Positions 42,011-54,049 of a stretch of DNA of 64,000 nucleotides are shown in pieces. Origin of the DNA: Bufo bufo (lineage: Eukaryota; Chordata; Amphibia; Anura; Bufonidae). The stretch's first letter is position 1. Every line of letters begins with the position of its first letter. Position numbers and translations under genes: made by a program. A model generated the notes under the pieces. The model was not told the origin of the DNA, ran no database searches, and was given only the letters and a program-made list of their open reading frames with translations. The stretch covers positions 185,561,921 through 185,625,920 of the forward strand of contig NC_053393.1 of assembly GCF_905171765.1 (NCBI RefSeq), given 5' to 3'.

Positions 42011-42377
42011 ATCAGGACTGGTGGGCTTTAGCTGCGGCTCTCTCATCTTCCTTTTGTCTGTGAGGATGCATGGTTACTGCCGCTCGCACGACCCATACAT
42101 GATAGGCGCCGCACACACGCTGGGCTCCGGGCAGCGGCAGTACCCAGCCGTCCTCTGCCCGTCTGAGCACAGAACCCAGTGAGGAGTCAGCTTGCCTCGG
42201 CCCGGGTCTGGAAGTGTCGCTCCCCTCAGTGATGACTCAGTCACAATCTTCGGCTGCTGATGGGGTCCTCGTCGGCTGACTCCAGGGTGCAGCCCGGATC
42301 GTCGATCGCAGATCAGGCTGCGGAATAAGCCTTTAGCTGCGAGGCTTGGCTACACACGAGGGGTAGTGTCACACAGC
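42011..42377. other. No gene seen; GC-rich
   Basis: GC-rich unassigned sequence between a Tc1 end and a hAT-A copy. Confidence 0.4.
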
Positions 42378-43637
42378 TTGGGCGAGACACCAGGAACTGT
42401 AAAGTTCGAGTTCGTACCGAACGTTAGGTTTTTCGGCACCCGGCGCCGAACCCGAACATTTACGTAAAAGTTTGGGTTCGGTGTTCGGCGCTTTCTTGGC
42501 GCTTTTTGAAAGGCTGCACAGCAGCCAATCAACAAGTGTCATACTACTTGCCCCAAAAGACCATCACAGCCATGCCTACTATTGGCATGGCTGTGATTGG
42601 CCAACTGCAGCATGTGACCCAGCCTCTATTTAAGCTGGAGTCACGTAGCACCGCCCGTCACTCTGCTCGGATTAGTGTAGGGAGAGGCTGCAGCTGCTGT
42701 CAGGGAGAGATCAGGGAGAAATATTCTGGCATTTTTCTCAGCGATCTACATCAAATGTCTTTTGTGGGTGCAGTGCACAATTTTTTTTAAGCCTGCACTG
42801 AGCCAACTACTGCTACTGCTAAAAACTAACTTTTTTATCGGCAGCAATTTTATGCAACGATAGTGCACCAGCACTATCTATCTGCATGTCTGCTAGTCCA
42901 TAAATACAGCGTTTTGCTTACTGTGCTTAAAAAACTTTTTTTTCATATACTGCACATCTGTGATTACACGTGCATAGGTGACTCACATTTAGGCCACAAA
43001 TACCGCTGTCATATAGAGTTAAAAAGAGTGCAATACCCTAAATCAGGGTTTATATTGGCGATTAATTATTTTTAACATACTTAACCACTTTTTACTTTGC
43101 TTTGTGAACGCTAACTATGAGGCAAACATCTAATAAGGGACGCGGTCATGGTCGTGGTGGTGGTGTTGGTGGAGCCTCTGGTGCAGGGAGAGGATGTGGC
43201 CGTTCTGCCACAGCTACACGTGCTACTGAACCTACTACCTCAGGTCCCAGTAGCCGCCAGAATCTACAGCGATATTTGGTCGGGCCTAATGCCGTTCTAA
43301 GGATGGTAAGGCCTGAGCAAGTACAGGCGCTATTCAATTGGGTGGCCGACAGCGGATCCAGCACGTTCAAATTATCTCCCACCCAGTCTTCTACAGAAAG
43401 CGCACAGGTGGCGCCTGAAACCCATGCCCATCAGTCTGTCCTATCACCCCCGTGCATATCGGGGAACCTGTCTGAGCCTCAAGTCATGCAGCAGTCTCTT
43501 ATGCTGTTTGAAGACTCTGCTGGCAGGGTTTTCCAAGGGCATCCACCTAGCCCTTCCCTAGGGGTGGAAGACATAGAATGCACTGAGGCACAACCACTTA
43601 TGTTTCCTGATGAGGACATGGGAATACACCTCAGCAC
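42378..43637 (+). mobile_element. hAT-A copy, 5' portion only
   Basis: From about 42395 it follows the 5' region of the full hAT-A copy (49408) closely, including GGCGCTTTCTTGGCGCTTTT and the palindromic GCCATGCCTACTATTGGCAT. It includes the first about 175 codons of transposase and ends at 43637 exactly where hAT-2 begins. The extreme left terminus is diverged. The rest of this copy is not found in the window. Confidence 0.82.
43117..43637 (+). pseudogene. hAT-A transposase N-terminus, truncated
   Basis: Starts ATG 43117: MRQTSNKGRGHGRGGGVGGA, Gly/Arg-rich, then QNLQRYLVGPNAVLRMVRPE and an acidic segment. Codon 8 is GGA here, where the full copy at 50529 has TGA. Open until hAT-2 interrupts it after ...GIHLST. 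Confidence 0.85.
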
Positions 43638-44051
43638 TAGAGATGTCCCGAACTATTCGCCGGCGAACAGTTCCTGACGAACATAGCTTGTTCGCGTTCG
43701 CCGCGACGGGCGAAACATATGCAATGTTCGGCCCGCCCCCTATACGTCATCATTGAGCAAACTTTGACCCTGTACCTCACAGTCAGTAGACACATTCCAG
43801 CCAATCACCATACCCTCCCTCCCAGACCCTCCCACCTCCTATCAAAAAGCAAGGACAGCATCCATCTTAGATTCATTCTGAAGCTGTAGTGTTAGTGAGA
43901 GCAGGGAGAGTGCTGCTGAATTAATAGGGAAATCGTTAGCTAGGCCAGTGTTCTGTGTCCACTCCAGTCCTCAGACTCACCTGATCTGCTGTAAGGACAG
44001 TGTCCTGACAGCACCCCAAAAAGCCCTTTTTAGGGCTAGTACATCAGTCTG

Positions 44052-44069
44052 CTTTTTTTTTTTTTTTTT

Positions 44070-44106
<37 letters not shown>
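44052..44106. repeat. Poly(T) and (TA)n microsatellite
   Basis: A T tract followed by a TA dinucleotide run in the hAT-2 leader. Confidence 0.95.
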
Positions 44107-44107
<1 letters not shown>

Positions 44108-44335
44108 CAGTTGCCTGCCAGTGTGTGTCAGGCCCACAGAGTGTACTGTGCCCACTGCCAGTGCCCACCATCTATCTGGTGGCACAGTAGCTTGCAGATA
44201 AAGTAATACCATTTTTTCTCTGTAATATAATTGCAGTTGCCTGCCAGTGTGTGTCAGGCCCACAGACTGTACTGTGCCCACTGCCCACCACTCATATCGG
44301 GTGGCACAGTACCTTGCACGCATAGTACCACTAAT
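44107..44335. repeat. 126-bp tandem duplication in hAT-2 leader
   Basis: GCAGTTGCCTGCCAGTGTGT starts at 44107 and again at 44233; both copies continue through CAGGCCCACAGA and a 'GTGGCACAGTA' end. Confidence 0.88.
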
Positions 44336-44345
44336 CTAAAAAAAA

Positions 44346-47300
44346 ATGACAGGCATAGGCAGGCCACCTGGCAGGGGCTGTCGTGGTCGTGGTGCTGTGA
44401 TTTCCTTTGGCCCTAGAATAATGCCTAGTGTTCAGAGGCCATGTACCCTGAACTCGAAAAGTTCTGAGGACATAGTTGACTGGCTAACACAGGACACCCA
44501 ATCTTCTACAGCTTCCGCTCAGAACCTTGACGCACCATCCTCCTCCAGCTCAGCTTCGGGCACCACTCAAGTTACCACTCGCCCGCCTGCCGCAACCACC
44601 AATACCACAGCCGCTTCACTTGATCTGTCAGAGGAGTTATTTACACATCAGTTGGAAGAAATGAGTGATGCGCAACCATTATTGCCAGAGGATGTAGATA
44701 ACAGGGATATGTCTAAGTCAGGCAGCATTACACAAATGGACGTACGGTGTGATGATGATGATGTTGTACCCGCTGCTGCTTCCTTTGCTGAGTTGTCAGA
44801 TACAAGTGAAGCGGTTGATAATGACGATGTGTCCGTGGATGTCACGTGGGTGCCCGCTCGAAGAGAAGAAGAACAGGGGGAAAGTTCAGATGGGGAGACA
44901 GAGAGGAGGAGGAGACGAGTTGGAAGCAGGTGGAGGTCGTCGCAAGGAGCTAGTGGCACAGTCAGACAGCATGCATCGGCACCCGGGGTCAGCCAGACAG
45001 CACGCCAATCAATGCATGCTGTTGCCACCACCAGAATGCCATCATTGCAAAGCTCAGCAGTGTGGCATTTTTTTTGTGTGTATGCCTCTGATAACAGCGA
45101 TGCCATTTGCAACCTGTGCCAAAAGAAACGGAGTCATGGGAAGTCCAACACCCACCTAGGTACAATTGCTTTGCGAAGGCACATGATCTCAAATCACAAA
45201 TGCCTATGGGATCAACACATGAGTACAAGCAGCACACAAACTCAAAGCCACCATCCTCCTCCTGGTCCAGCATCTTCAGCCACGTCAACCACTTCTGTCC
45301 TCCTTGCCCCCTCTCAACCACCCGCCACTCCGCCTCTCACCTTCAGCAGTTCCTGCTCATCTGCCCAGTCAGGTGTCTGTCAAGGAAATGTTTGAGCGTA
45401 AGAAGCCAATGTCACAGAGTCACCCCCTTGCCCGGCATCTGACAGCTGGCTTGTCGTAACTCTTAGCCCGCCAGCTTTTACCATACAAGCTGGTAAAGTC
45501 TGAGGCCTTCAAAAAATTTGTAGCTATTGGGACACCGCAGTGGAAGGTACCCGGCCAAATTTTTTTTTCACAAAAGGCAATCCCCAACCTGTACTCTATT
45601 GTGGAAAAAGAAGTCATGGAATGTCTGGCACACAGTGTTGGGGCAAGGGTCCATCTGACCACTGATACCTGGTCTGCAAAGCACGGTCAGGGCAGGTATA
45701 TCATGTACACTGCGCATTGGGTAAACCTGCTGACGGCTGCCAAGCATGGAATGCGTGGCTCTGCAGAGGAGTTAGTGACACCGCCACGACTTGCAGGCAG
45801 GCCTGCTGCCACCTCCTCTACTCCTCCTACTCCATCCTCTTCACTAACCTCCTCGGCTGAGTCCTCTTCTGCTGCTGCGTCTTTCTCCACATCAACTGCA
45901 CCCCCCCAGCTCCCCAGGGGCTATTCCACATCCCGGATACGACGGTGTCACGCCGTCTTGGGGTTGACTTGACTGAAAGCAGAGAGTCACACCGAACCAG
46001 CACGCAGGTCCGCCCCGAACGCACAGGTGGATCAGTGGCTGACCCCGCACCAACTGGAGATCGGCAAAGCGGTGTGTGACAACGGAAGCAATTTGTTGGC
46101 GGCATTGAATTTGCTCAAGTTGACACATGTGCTGTGCATGGCACATGTGATGAATCTGATCGTACAACGCTTTGTGCATAAGTACCCAGGCTTACAGGAC
46201 GTCCTCAAGCAAGCCAGCAAGGTGTGTGGCCATTTCAGGCGTTCCTACACGGCCATGGCGCACTTTTCCGATATTCAGCGGCGAAGCAACATGCCAGTGA
46301 GGCGCTTGATTTGCGACAGCCCAACACATTGGAATTCAACACTCCTAATGTTCGACCGCCTGCTCCAACAAGAAAAAGCCATCAACGAGTATTTGTATGA
46401 CCGGGGTGCTAGGACAGCCTCTGCGGAGCTGGGTATTTTTTTGCCATGTTATTGGACGCTCATGTGCAATGCCTGTAGGCTTAGGCGTCCTTTTGAGGAG
46501 GTGACAAACCTAGTCAGTCGCACCGAAGGCACCATCAACGACATCATCCCATTTGTTTTCTTCCTGGAGCATGCCCTGCGAAGAGTGCTGGATCAGGCCG
46601 TAGATGAGCGTGAAGAGGCAGAGTAGTGGTCACCATCACCACCAGAATCAGCCTTATCAGCATCGCTTGCTGGACCTGCGGCAACGCTGGAAGAGGAGTC
46701 TGAGGAAGAGGATTCAGAGGAGGAATGTGGCTTTGAGGAGGAGGAAGACCAACCACAGCAGGAATCCCAGGATGCTCGTTGTCACCTATCTGGTACCCGT
46801 GGTGTTGTACGTGGCTGGGGGGGAAGAACAGACCTTCAATGAGATCAGTGAGGACGAGGAACGGGACATGACGAATAGCTCGGCATCCAACCTTGTGCAA
46901 ATGGGGTCTTTCATGCTGTCATGCCTGTTGAGGGACCCTCGTATAAAAAGGCTGAAGGAGAACGACCTGTACTGGGTGGCCACGCTACTAGACCCCCGGT
47001 ATAGGCAGAAAGTGGCCGAAATGTTACCGAATTACCGGAAGTCAGAAAGGATGCAGCAGTTCCAAAACAAGTTAAAAAGTATGCTTTAAACAGCGTATAA
47101 GGGTGATGTCACAGCACAACGGGAATCTAACAGGGGAAGAGGTGAAAGTAATCCTCCTCCTACCACGACCACGCCGGCAAGGACAGGACGCTTTACAGAC
47201 GTGTTGTTGATGGAGGACAAGCAGAGCTTTTTAAGTCCTATGCATCGCCACAGCCCTTCAGGGTCCACCCTCAGAGAACGACTCGACCGACAGGTAGCAG

Positions 47301-47587
47301 ACTACCTCGCCTAAACTGCAGATATCGACACTCTGAGGAGCGATGAACCCCTTGACTACTGGGTGTGCAGGCTTGACCTGTGGCCTGAGCTATCCCAATT
47401 TGCAATAGAACTTCTGGCCTGCCCCGCTTCAAGTGTCCTGTCAGAAAGGACCTTCAGCGCAGCAGGAGGTATTGTCACTGAGAAGAGAAGTCGCCTAGGT
47501 CAAAAAAGTCTAGATTACCTAACCTTTATTAAGATGAATGAGGCATGGATCCCGAAGGGACTGACAGTGGGGGATGCATTTGACTAA
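44346..47587 (+). pseudogene. hAT-2 transposase pseudogene
   Basis: The first block is open from 44346 to 45395: GRPPGRGCRGRG, SSEDIVDWLTQDTQSS, a long acidic Ser-rich region, then a BED finger (AVWHFFCVYASDNSDAICNL, C-x2-C and RRHMISNH). After frame changes: HLTTDTWSAKHGQGRYIM (first Asp, about 45654-45700), AVCDNGSNLLAALNLLKLTH (second Asp, about 46073-46130), CMAHVMNLIVQRF, THWNSTLLMFDRLLQQEKAI, a TAG at 46624, acidic segment, DLYWVATLLDPRYRQKVAEM, and the C-terminal ACPASSVLSERTFSAAGG (Glu, about 47413-47470) to WIPKGLTVGDAFD stop 47587. At least three frameshifts and two stops. All catalytic residues survive in the fragments. Confidence 0.88.
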
Positions 47588-48289
47588 AAAAGGCCTGATG
47601 AGATGCCTTGGGCTAAAAATGGCCCACACGCTGCTGTATTTAATCTCTGCATGCCGGATGACTTGCGTCACTTCTCCGCTACCAACTAGGGTTCAAGCCA
47701 CAATGTTTTAGTGCACTTTCTGCCTGGAAAACAATACCTAATTTGTCAGGCATGTGTACATGCCTAATTTTTCTGGCCTCTGGTGCTGCAATGTGGCTGC
47801 AAAAACAAAACAAAAAAAAAAAAGGCACATACATGTGTCAATTCCAATTCGTGATCGTTACCTTGTTGTGGTGAAGGGGCTTGTGTATCACAATGAAGCG
47901 ATCACCTCTATGAGTGTGTTGGCAATGGCAATGTTGGCACACCCCAGATGATAAGGTCGTTGCTTCATTGTGAACAGACCAAAAGCGATCGGCTGGATAA
48001 TTTTGCATAGAAAAAACATAAATTTTCTTTGTGATCATCTAAGGTGATCATTAAAGCCTACTAGGCCAACAATGGGCCCACACTGCAGAATCATTGTTTT
48101 CTGGGTTACTTAACTACCTCAGCACGACCATAGGCTTTGAAAAACCGCCATCGCCTGCAATCTCCCAAACGTGCGCACGAGCACAGTCATCACTACACCA
48201 AGATTGACGCATAGCGGAATAAAATTTATGTCATGAGTGTGTCAACTATTGACAACTCTTTGCGGTTGTCTAAACTCTATTCGATACAG
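47588..48289. other. hAT-2 3' noncoding region
   Basis: No gene. An inverted pair GTTCACAATGAAGC / GCTTCATTGTGAAC-like (CACAATGAAGCG at 47890, GCTTCATTGTG at 47963) forms a small hairpin. Confidence 0.5.
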
Positions 48290-48342
48290 GTCCCCTGATA
48301 GGGGACGTAACAGGGATTAAACTGATAAGAATAGTACTACTT
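48290..48342 (-). ncRNA. U2-snRNA-like fragment (pseudo)
   Basis: The plus strand reads GTCCCCTGATAGGGGACGTA, ACAG, GGATTAAACTGATAAGAATA, G, TACTAC: the reverse complement of the U2 5' domain (branch-site interacting region, Sm-proximal hairpin IIa), with one gap and few mismatches as I recall the conserved U2 sequence. The U2 5' end, including the segment antisense to TTGATCTTAGCC, is missing; the sequence joins a hAT-2 leader-like piece (CACTCATATAGGGTGGCACA). Not a functional gene. Confidence 0.7.
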
Positions 48343-48479
48343 AACACACCACTCATATAGGGTGGCACAGTACAATGCACAGCGCACGCGCAGTGCCCCA
48401 AATTGGCAGTAAGACGACTGACTAAATTGGATTAAACTGGTAAGAACAGATTTTTTTAATTAAAAAAAATAAAAAAAGA

Positions 48480-49062
48480 GAGCACAGCTTCTGCGGAGCT
48501 GGGTATTTTTTGGCCGCGTTACTGAACGCTCATGCACAATGGCTGTAGGCTCATGCGTCCTTTTGCGGAGGTGACAAACCTGGTCAGTCAAACCCAAGGC
48601 AACAGCATCGACCTCATCCCATATGCGTTTTTTCTGGAGCGTGCCCTGCGAAGAGTGCTGGATCAGGCCGTAGATGAGCATGAAGAGGAAGAGTTGTGGT
48701 CACCATTATCACCAGAAGCAGCCTTGTCGTCGTCGATTGCTGGACCTGCGGCAACGCAGAGAGAGGAGTCTGAAGAAGAGGAGTCAGAGGAGGAAGGTGG
48801 CTTTGAGGAGGTGGAAGACCAACCACAGCAGGCGTCCCAGGGGGCTTGTTGTCACCTTTCGGGGACCCTTGGTGTTGTACGTGGCTGGGTGGAGGAAGAG
48901 ACCTTCAATGACGTCAGTGAGGACAAGGAACAGGACATGGCTAGCTTGGGATCCAACCTTGTGCAAATGGGGAGTTTGCGGTTGTGCAAATGGACTGTTT
49001 GTGGTTGTTTGCGGTGCGTTAAACGGGGAGTTTGGTCTGTCACTGTGAAGCGGGTGTAACCC
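48480..49062 (+). pseudogene. Second partial copy of hAT-2 transposase acidic region
   Basis: Near-duplicate of 46415-46920: GCTTCTGCGGAGCTGGGTAT at 48487, LMRPFAEVTNLVSQTQGNSI, ALRRVLDQAVDEHEEEELWS, then a Glu-rich segment. It is preceded by a hAT-2 leader-like stretch, so this is an internally deleted derivative whose coding part is only the central region. Ends in unrelated codons at 49059. Confidence 0.8.
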
Positions 49063-49939
49063 TTACACTACCTGATCGATACAACATCATACCTGATGTT
49101 TTAAAGCATGTTATTCCAAACAATTTAGGAATGTTAGGTGATTTATGCCCTTTATGGATTAAAACCCGACTCTGCGTCAACTACATAATTTTCCATCAGA
49201 GTTTTGCCATGGATCCCCCTCCGGCATGCCACAGTCCAGGTGTTAGTCCCCTTGAAACAACTTTTCCATCACTATTGTGGCCAGAATGAGTCCCTGTGGG
49301 TTTTAAAATTCGCCTTCCTATTAAAGTCTATGGCAGTTCGCCTGTTCGCGAACATTTGCAGAAATTCGCGTTCGCCGTTTACGAACGGAAAATTTTATGT
49401 TCGTGACTAGGGATGAGCGAACCCGAACTGTATAGTTCGGGTTTGTACCGAATTTTGGGGTGTCCGTGTCACGGACCCGAACCCGAACATTTTCGTAAAA
49501 GTCCGGGTTCGGGTTCGGTGTTCGGCGCTTTCTTGGCGCTTTTTGAAAGGCTGAAAAGCAGCCAATCAACAAGCATCATACTACTTGCCCCAAGAGGCCA
49601 TCAAAGCCATGCCTACTATTGGCATGGCTGTGATTGGCCAGTGCAGCATGTGACCCAGCCTCTATATAAGCTTGGGTCACGTAGCGCTGCACGTCACTCT
49701 GCTGATACAAGCGTAGGGAGAGGTTGCAGCTGCGACGTTAGGGCGAGATTAGGCAGATTAACTCCTCCAAAAGACTTCATTCAATGATCGATCTACAGCT
49801 ATGGATCATTGAAGTGCTGATATTCAATTGATCACTTTTTTTAGGCTGCCCAGAGCGTTTTTATATCACTTTTTTCTAGGGTGATCGGCGGCCATTTTGT
49901 GGCTTGTGGTGCGCCAGCACAAGCTACCACCAAGTACAT

Positions 49940-50515
49940 TTAACCATCAATAGTGTGGTTATTTTTTGCTATATCCTACATCAGGGTCAAGCTTTCATCA
50001 AGTGCATTTAACCATCAATAGTGTGGTTATTTTTTGGACATATACTACATCAGGGGCAAGTTGAGTCTGTCACCCAGCGCCTAAAAAATAGGCCTCACAT
50101 TTATATTCAACCAAATTTGTACTGTTTTAGCTGGTCAAGTTATTGTTTGTGACCGTGAAAGCACAGTTTTTGTTCTGGCTTGAAAAACAATTCCCAAATT
50201 TGCAATTCTCAAAATTAGTAGTTTCTGCTATATCAGGCCTACTTTAAATCTATCCCAAAAAGGATATCTTAGATTCAAGGTGCTGATAGTGTCATTCAGA
50301 AAAACTTAACACACACGCTACCGTGCAGATACAAGTCTAATTCTGTGATTAAACGTATACCTGTCACACAGTGCAAAAAAAAAATAGGCCTCACATTTCT
50401 ATTCAACCAAATCTGTACTGTTTTAGCTGGTCAAATTATTTGTAGTGACCGTAACAGCACAGTTTTTGTTCTGGGTTGAAAAAGTATTCCCAAATTTGCC
50501 ATTTTCAAAATTGTG
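49940..50515. repeat. Direct repeats in the hAT-A leader
   Basis: TTAACCATCAATAGTGTGGT at 49939 and about 50007 (about 65 bp apart); AATAGGCCTCACATTT followed by ATTCAACCAAAT and TGTACTGTTTTAGCTGGTCAA at about 50088 and 50386 (about 298 bp apart). Confidence 0.85.
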
Positions 50516-50528
50516 GTGAACGGGAACA

Positions 50529-53500
50529 ATGAGGAAAACATCTAATAAGTGACGCGGACGTGGACATGGTCGTGGTGGTGTTAGTGGACCCTCTGGTGCT
50601 GGGAGAGGACGTGGCCGTTCTGCCACAGCCAAACGTCCTAGTGTACCAACTACCTCAGGTCCCAGTAGCCGCCAGAATTTACAGCGATATTTGGTGGGGC
50701 CCAATGCCGTTCTAAGGATGGTAAGGCCTGAGCAGGTACAGGCATTAGTCAATTGGGTGGACGACAGTGCATCCAGCACGTTCACATTATCTCCCACCCA
50801 GTCTTCTGCAGAAAGCGCACAGATGGCGCATGAAAACCAAGCCCATCAGTCTGTCACATCACCCCCATGCATATCAGGGAAACTGTCTGAGCCTCAAGTT
50901 ATGCAGCAGTCTCTTATGCTGTTTGAAGACTCTGCTGCCAGGGTTTCCCAAGGGCATCCACCTAGCCCTTCCCCAGGGGTGGAAGAGATAGAATGCACTA
51001 ACGCACAACCACTTATGTTTCCTGATGATGAGGACATGGGAATACCACCTCAGCACGTCTCTGATGATGACGAAACACAGGTGCCAACTGCTGCGTCTTT
51101 CTGCAGTGTGCAGACTGAACAGGAGGTCAGGGAGGAAGACTGGGTGGAAGACGATGCAGGGGACGATGAGGTCCTAGACCCCACATGGAATGAAGGTCGT
51201 GCCACTGACTTTCAGAATTTGGAGGAAGAGGCAGTGGTGAGACCGAGCCAACAGCGTAGCAAAAGACAAAGAGGGAGCAGTGGGCAAAATCAGAACACCC
51301 GCCGCCAAGAGACTCCGCCTGCTACTGACCGCCGCCATCTGGGACCGAGCACCCCAAAGGCAGCTTCAAGGAGTTCCCTGGCATGGCACTTCTTTAAACA
51401 ATGTGCTGACGACAAGACCCGAGTGGTTTGCACGCTGTGCCATCAGAGCCTGAACCTTAGAACAACCTGCATGACCAGGCACCTGCATGCAAAGCATGAA
51501 CTGCAGTGGAGTAAACACCTTAAAAACAAAGAAGTCACTCAGGCTCCCCCTGCTACCTCTTCTGCTGCTGCCGCCTCGGCCTCTTCTGCTGCTGCCGCCG
51601 CCTCGGCCTCTTCCTCCGCCTCTGGAGGAACGTTGGCACCTGCCGCCCAGCAAACATGGGATGTACCACCAACACCACCACCTGCGTCACCAAGCATCTC
51701 AACCATGTCACACGGCAGCGTTCAGCTCTCCATCTCACAAACATTTGAGAGAAAGCGTAAATTCCCACCTAGCCACCCTCGATCCCTGGCCCTGAATGCC
51801 AGCATTTCTAAACTACTGGCCTATGAAATGCTGTCATTTAGGCTGGTGGACACAGACAGCTTCAAACAGCTCATGTCGCTTGCTGTCCCACAGTATGTTG
51901 TTCCCAGCCGCCACTACTTCTCCAAGAGAGCCGTGCCTTCCCTGCACAACCAAGTGTCCGATAAAATCAAGTGTGCACTGCGCAACGCCATCTATGGCAA
52001 GGTCCACCTAACCACAGATACGTGGACCAGTAAGCACGGCCAGGGACGCTATATCTCCCTAACTGCACACTGGGTAAATGTAGTGGCGGCTGGGCCCCAG
52101 GCGGAGAGCTGTTTGGCGCACGTCCTTCCGCCGCCAAGGATCGCAGGGCAACATTCTTTGCCTCCTGTCTCCTCCTCCTCCTACTCAGCTTCCTCCTCCT
52201 CTTCTTCCACCTGCTCATCCAGTCAGCCACACACCTTCACCACCAACTTCAGCACAGCCCGGGGTAAACGTCAGCAGTCCGTTCTGAAACTCATATGTTT
52301 GGGGGACAGGCCCCACACCGCACAGGAGTTGTGGCGGGGTATAGAACAACAGACAGACGAGTGGTTGCTGCCGGTGAGCCTCAAGCCCGGCCTGGTGGTG
52401 TGCGATAATGGGCGAAATCTCGTTGCAGCTCTGGAACTAGCCGGTTTGACGCACATCTCTTGCCTGGCGCATGTGCTGAATTTGGTGATGCAGAAGTTCA
52501 TTCGCAACTACCCCGACATGTCAGAGCTGCTGCATAAAGTGCGGGCCGTCTGTTCGCGCTTCCGGTGTTCACACCCTGCTGCTGCATGCCTGTCTGCGCT
52601 ACAGCGTAACTTCGGCCTTCCAGCTCACCGCCTCATATGCGATGTGCCCACCAGGTGGAACTCCACCTTGCACATGCTGGACAGACTGTGCGAGCAGCAG
52701 CAGGCCATAGTGGAGTTTCAGCTGCAGCACGCACGGGTCAGTCGCACTGCGGAACAGCACCACTTTACCACCAATGACTGGGCCTCCATGCCAGACCTGT
52801 GTGCCCTGTTGCGCTGTTTCGAGTACTCCACCAACATGGCCAGTGGCGATGACGCCGTTATCAGCGTTACAATACCACTTCTATGTCTCCTTGAGAAAAC
52901 ACTTAGGGCGATGATGGAAGAGGAGGTGGCCCAGGAGGAAGAGGAGGAAGAGGGGTCATTTTTAGCACTTTCAGGCCAGTCTCTTCGAAGTGACTCAGAG
53001 GGAGGTTTTTTTGCAACACCAGAGGCCAGGTACAAATGTGGCCAGACAGGGCCCACTACTGGAGGACGAGGAGGACGAGGATGAGGAGGAGGTGGAGGAG
53101 GATGAGGATGAAGCATGTTCACAGCGGGGTGGCACCCAAAACAGCTCGGGCCCATCACTGGTGCGTGGCTGGGGGGAAACACAGGACGATGACGATACGC
53201 CTCCCACAGAGGACAGCTTGTCCTTACCTCTGGGCAGCCTGGCACACATGAGCGACTACATGCTGCAGTGCCTGCGCAACGACAGCAGAGTTGCCCACAT
53301 TTTAACGTGTGCGGAATACTGGGTTGCCACCCTGCTGGATCCCCAGAACAAAGACAATGTGCCCACCTTACTTCCTACACTGAAGCGTGATAGGAAGATG
53401 CGCGAGTACAAGCGCACGTTGGTAGACGCGCTACTGAGAGCATTCCCAAATGTCACAGGGGAACCAGTGGAAGCCCAAGGCGAAGGCAGAGGAGGAGCAA

Positions 53501-53940
53501 GAGGTCGCCAACGCAGCTGTGTCACGGCCAGCTCCTCTGAGGGCAGGGTTAGCATGGCAGAGATGTGGAAAAGTTTTGTCACCACGCCACAGCTAACTGC
53601 ACCACCACCTGATACGGAACGTGTTAGCAGGAGGCAACATTTCACTAACATGGTGGAACAGTACCTGTGCACACCCCTCCACGTACTGACTGATGGTTCG
53701 GCCCTATTCAACTTCTGGGTCTCCAAATTGTCCACGTGGCCAGAGCTAGCCTTTTATGCCTTGGAGGTGCTGGCCTGCCCGGCGGCCAGCGTTTTGTCTG
53801 AACGTGTATTCAGCACGGCAGGGGGCGTCATTACAGACAAACGCAGCCGCCTGTCTACAGCCAATGTGGACAAGCTGACGTTCATAAAAATGAACCAGGC
53901 ATGGATCCCACAGGACCTGTCCATCCCTTGTGCAGATTAG
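50529..53940 (+). pseudogene. hAT-A transposase, one stop and one frameshift
   Basis: About 1137 codons from ATG 50529. TGA at codon 8 (50550-50552) replaces a GGA seen in the sister copy at 43138. Then open to about 53084: Gly/Arg-rich N-terminus, QNLQRYLVGPNAVLRMVRPE, acidic region, BED finger (VVCTLC at about 51429-51446, then TRHLHAKHE), HLTTDTWTSKHGQGRYISLT with the first Asp at 52017-52019, VVCDNGRNLVAALELAGLTH with the second Asp at 52404-52406, CLAHVLNL, TRWNSTLHMLDRL. A frame change between about 53010 and 53065 moves reading to a frame open to 53940: poly-acidic segment, YWVATLLDPQNKDNV, ACPAASVLSERVFSTAGG with the catalytic Glu at 53800-53802, ending KMNQAWIPQDL. Full D-D-E triad present. 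Youngest-looking DNA transposon in the window. Confidence 0.92.
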
Positions 53941-54049
53941 ACATTAACTACCTCCCCTTAACAATATATTATTGTACTCCAGGGCACTTCCTCATTCAAT
54001 CCTATTTTTATTTTCATTTTACCATTATATTGCGGGGCAACCCAAAGTT

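Larger units (their letters stand above)
43638..49407 (+). mobile_element. hAT-2, decayed hAT element with duplicated and U2-like segments
   Basis: Left end TAGAGATGTCCCGAACTATT; right end region TTCGCGTTCGCCG..CGAACGGAAAATTTTATG then TTCGTGAC at 49407, where the full hAT-A copy is inserted. Contains a transposase pseudogene (44346-47587), 3' noncoding sequence, an antisense U2-like stretch (48290-48342), a second partial copy of the acidic coding region (48480-48970) and a terminal region. Confidence 0.78.

Noticed and set aside
48290..48342. Functional U2 snRNA gene
   Set aside because: Only about 50 nt, antisense to the element, lacking the 5' end, Sm site and snRNA promoter elements.
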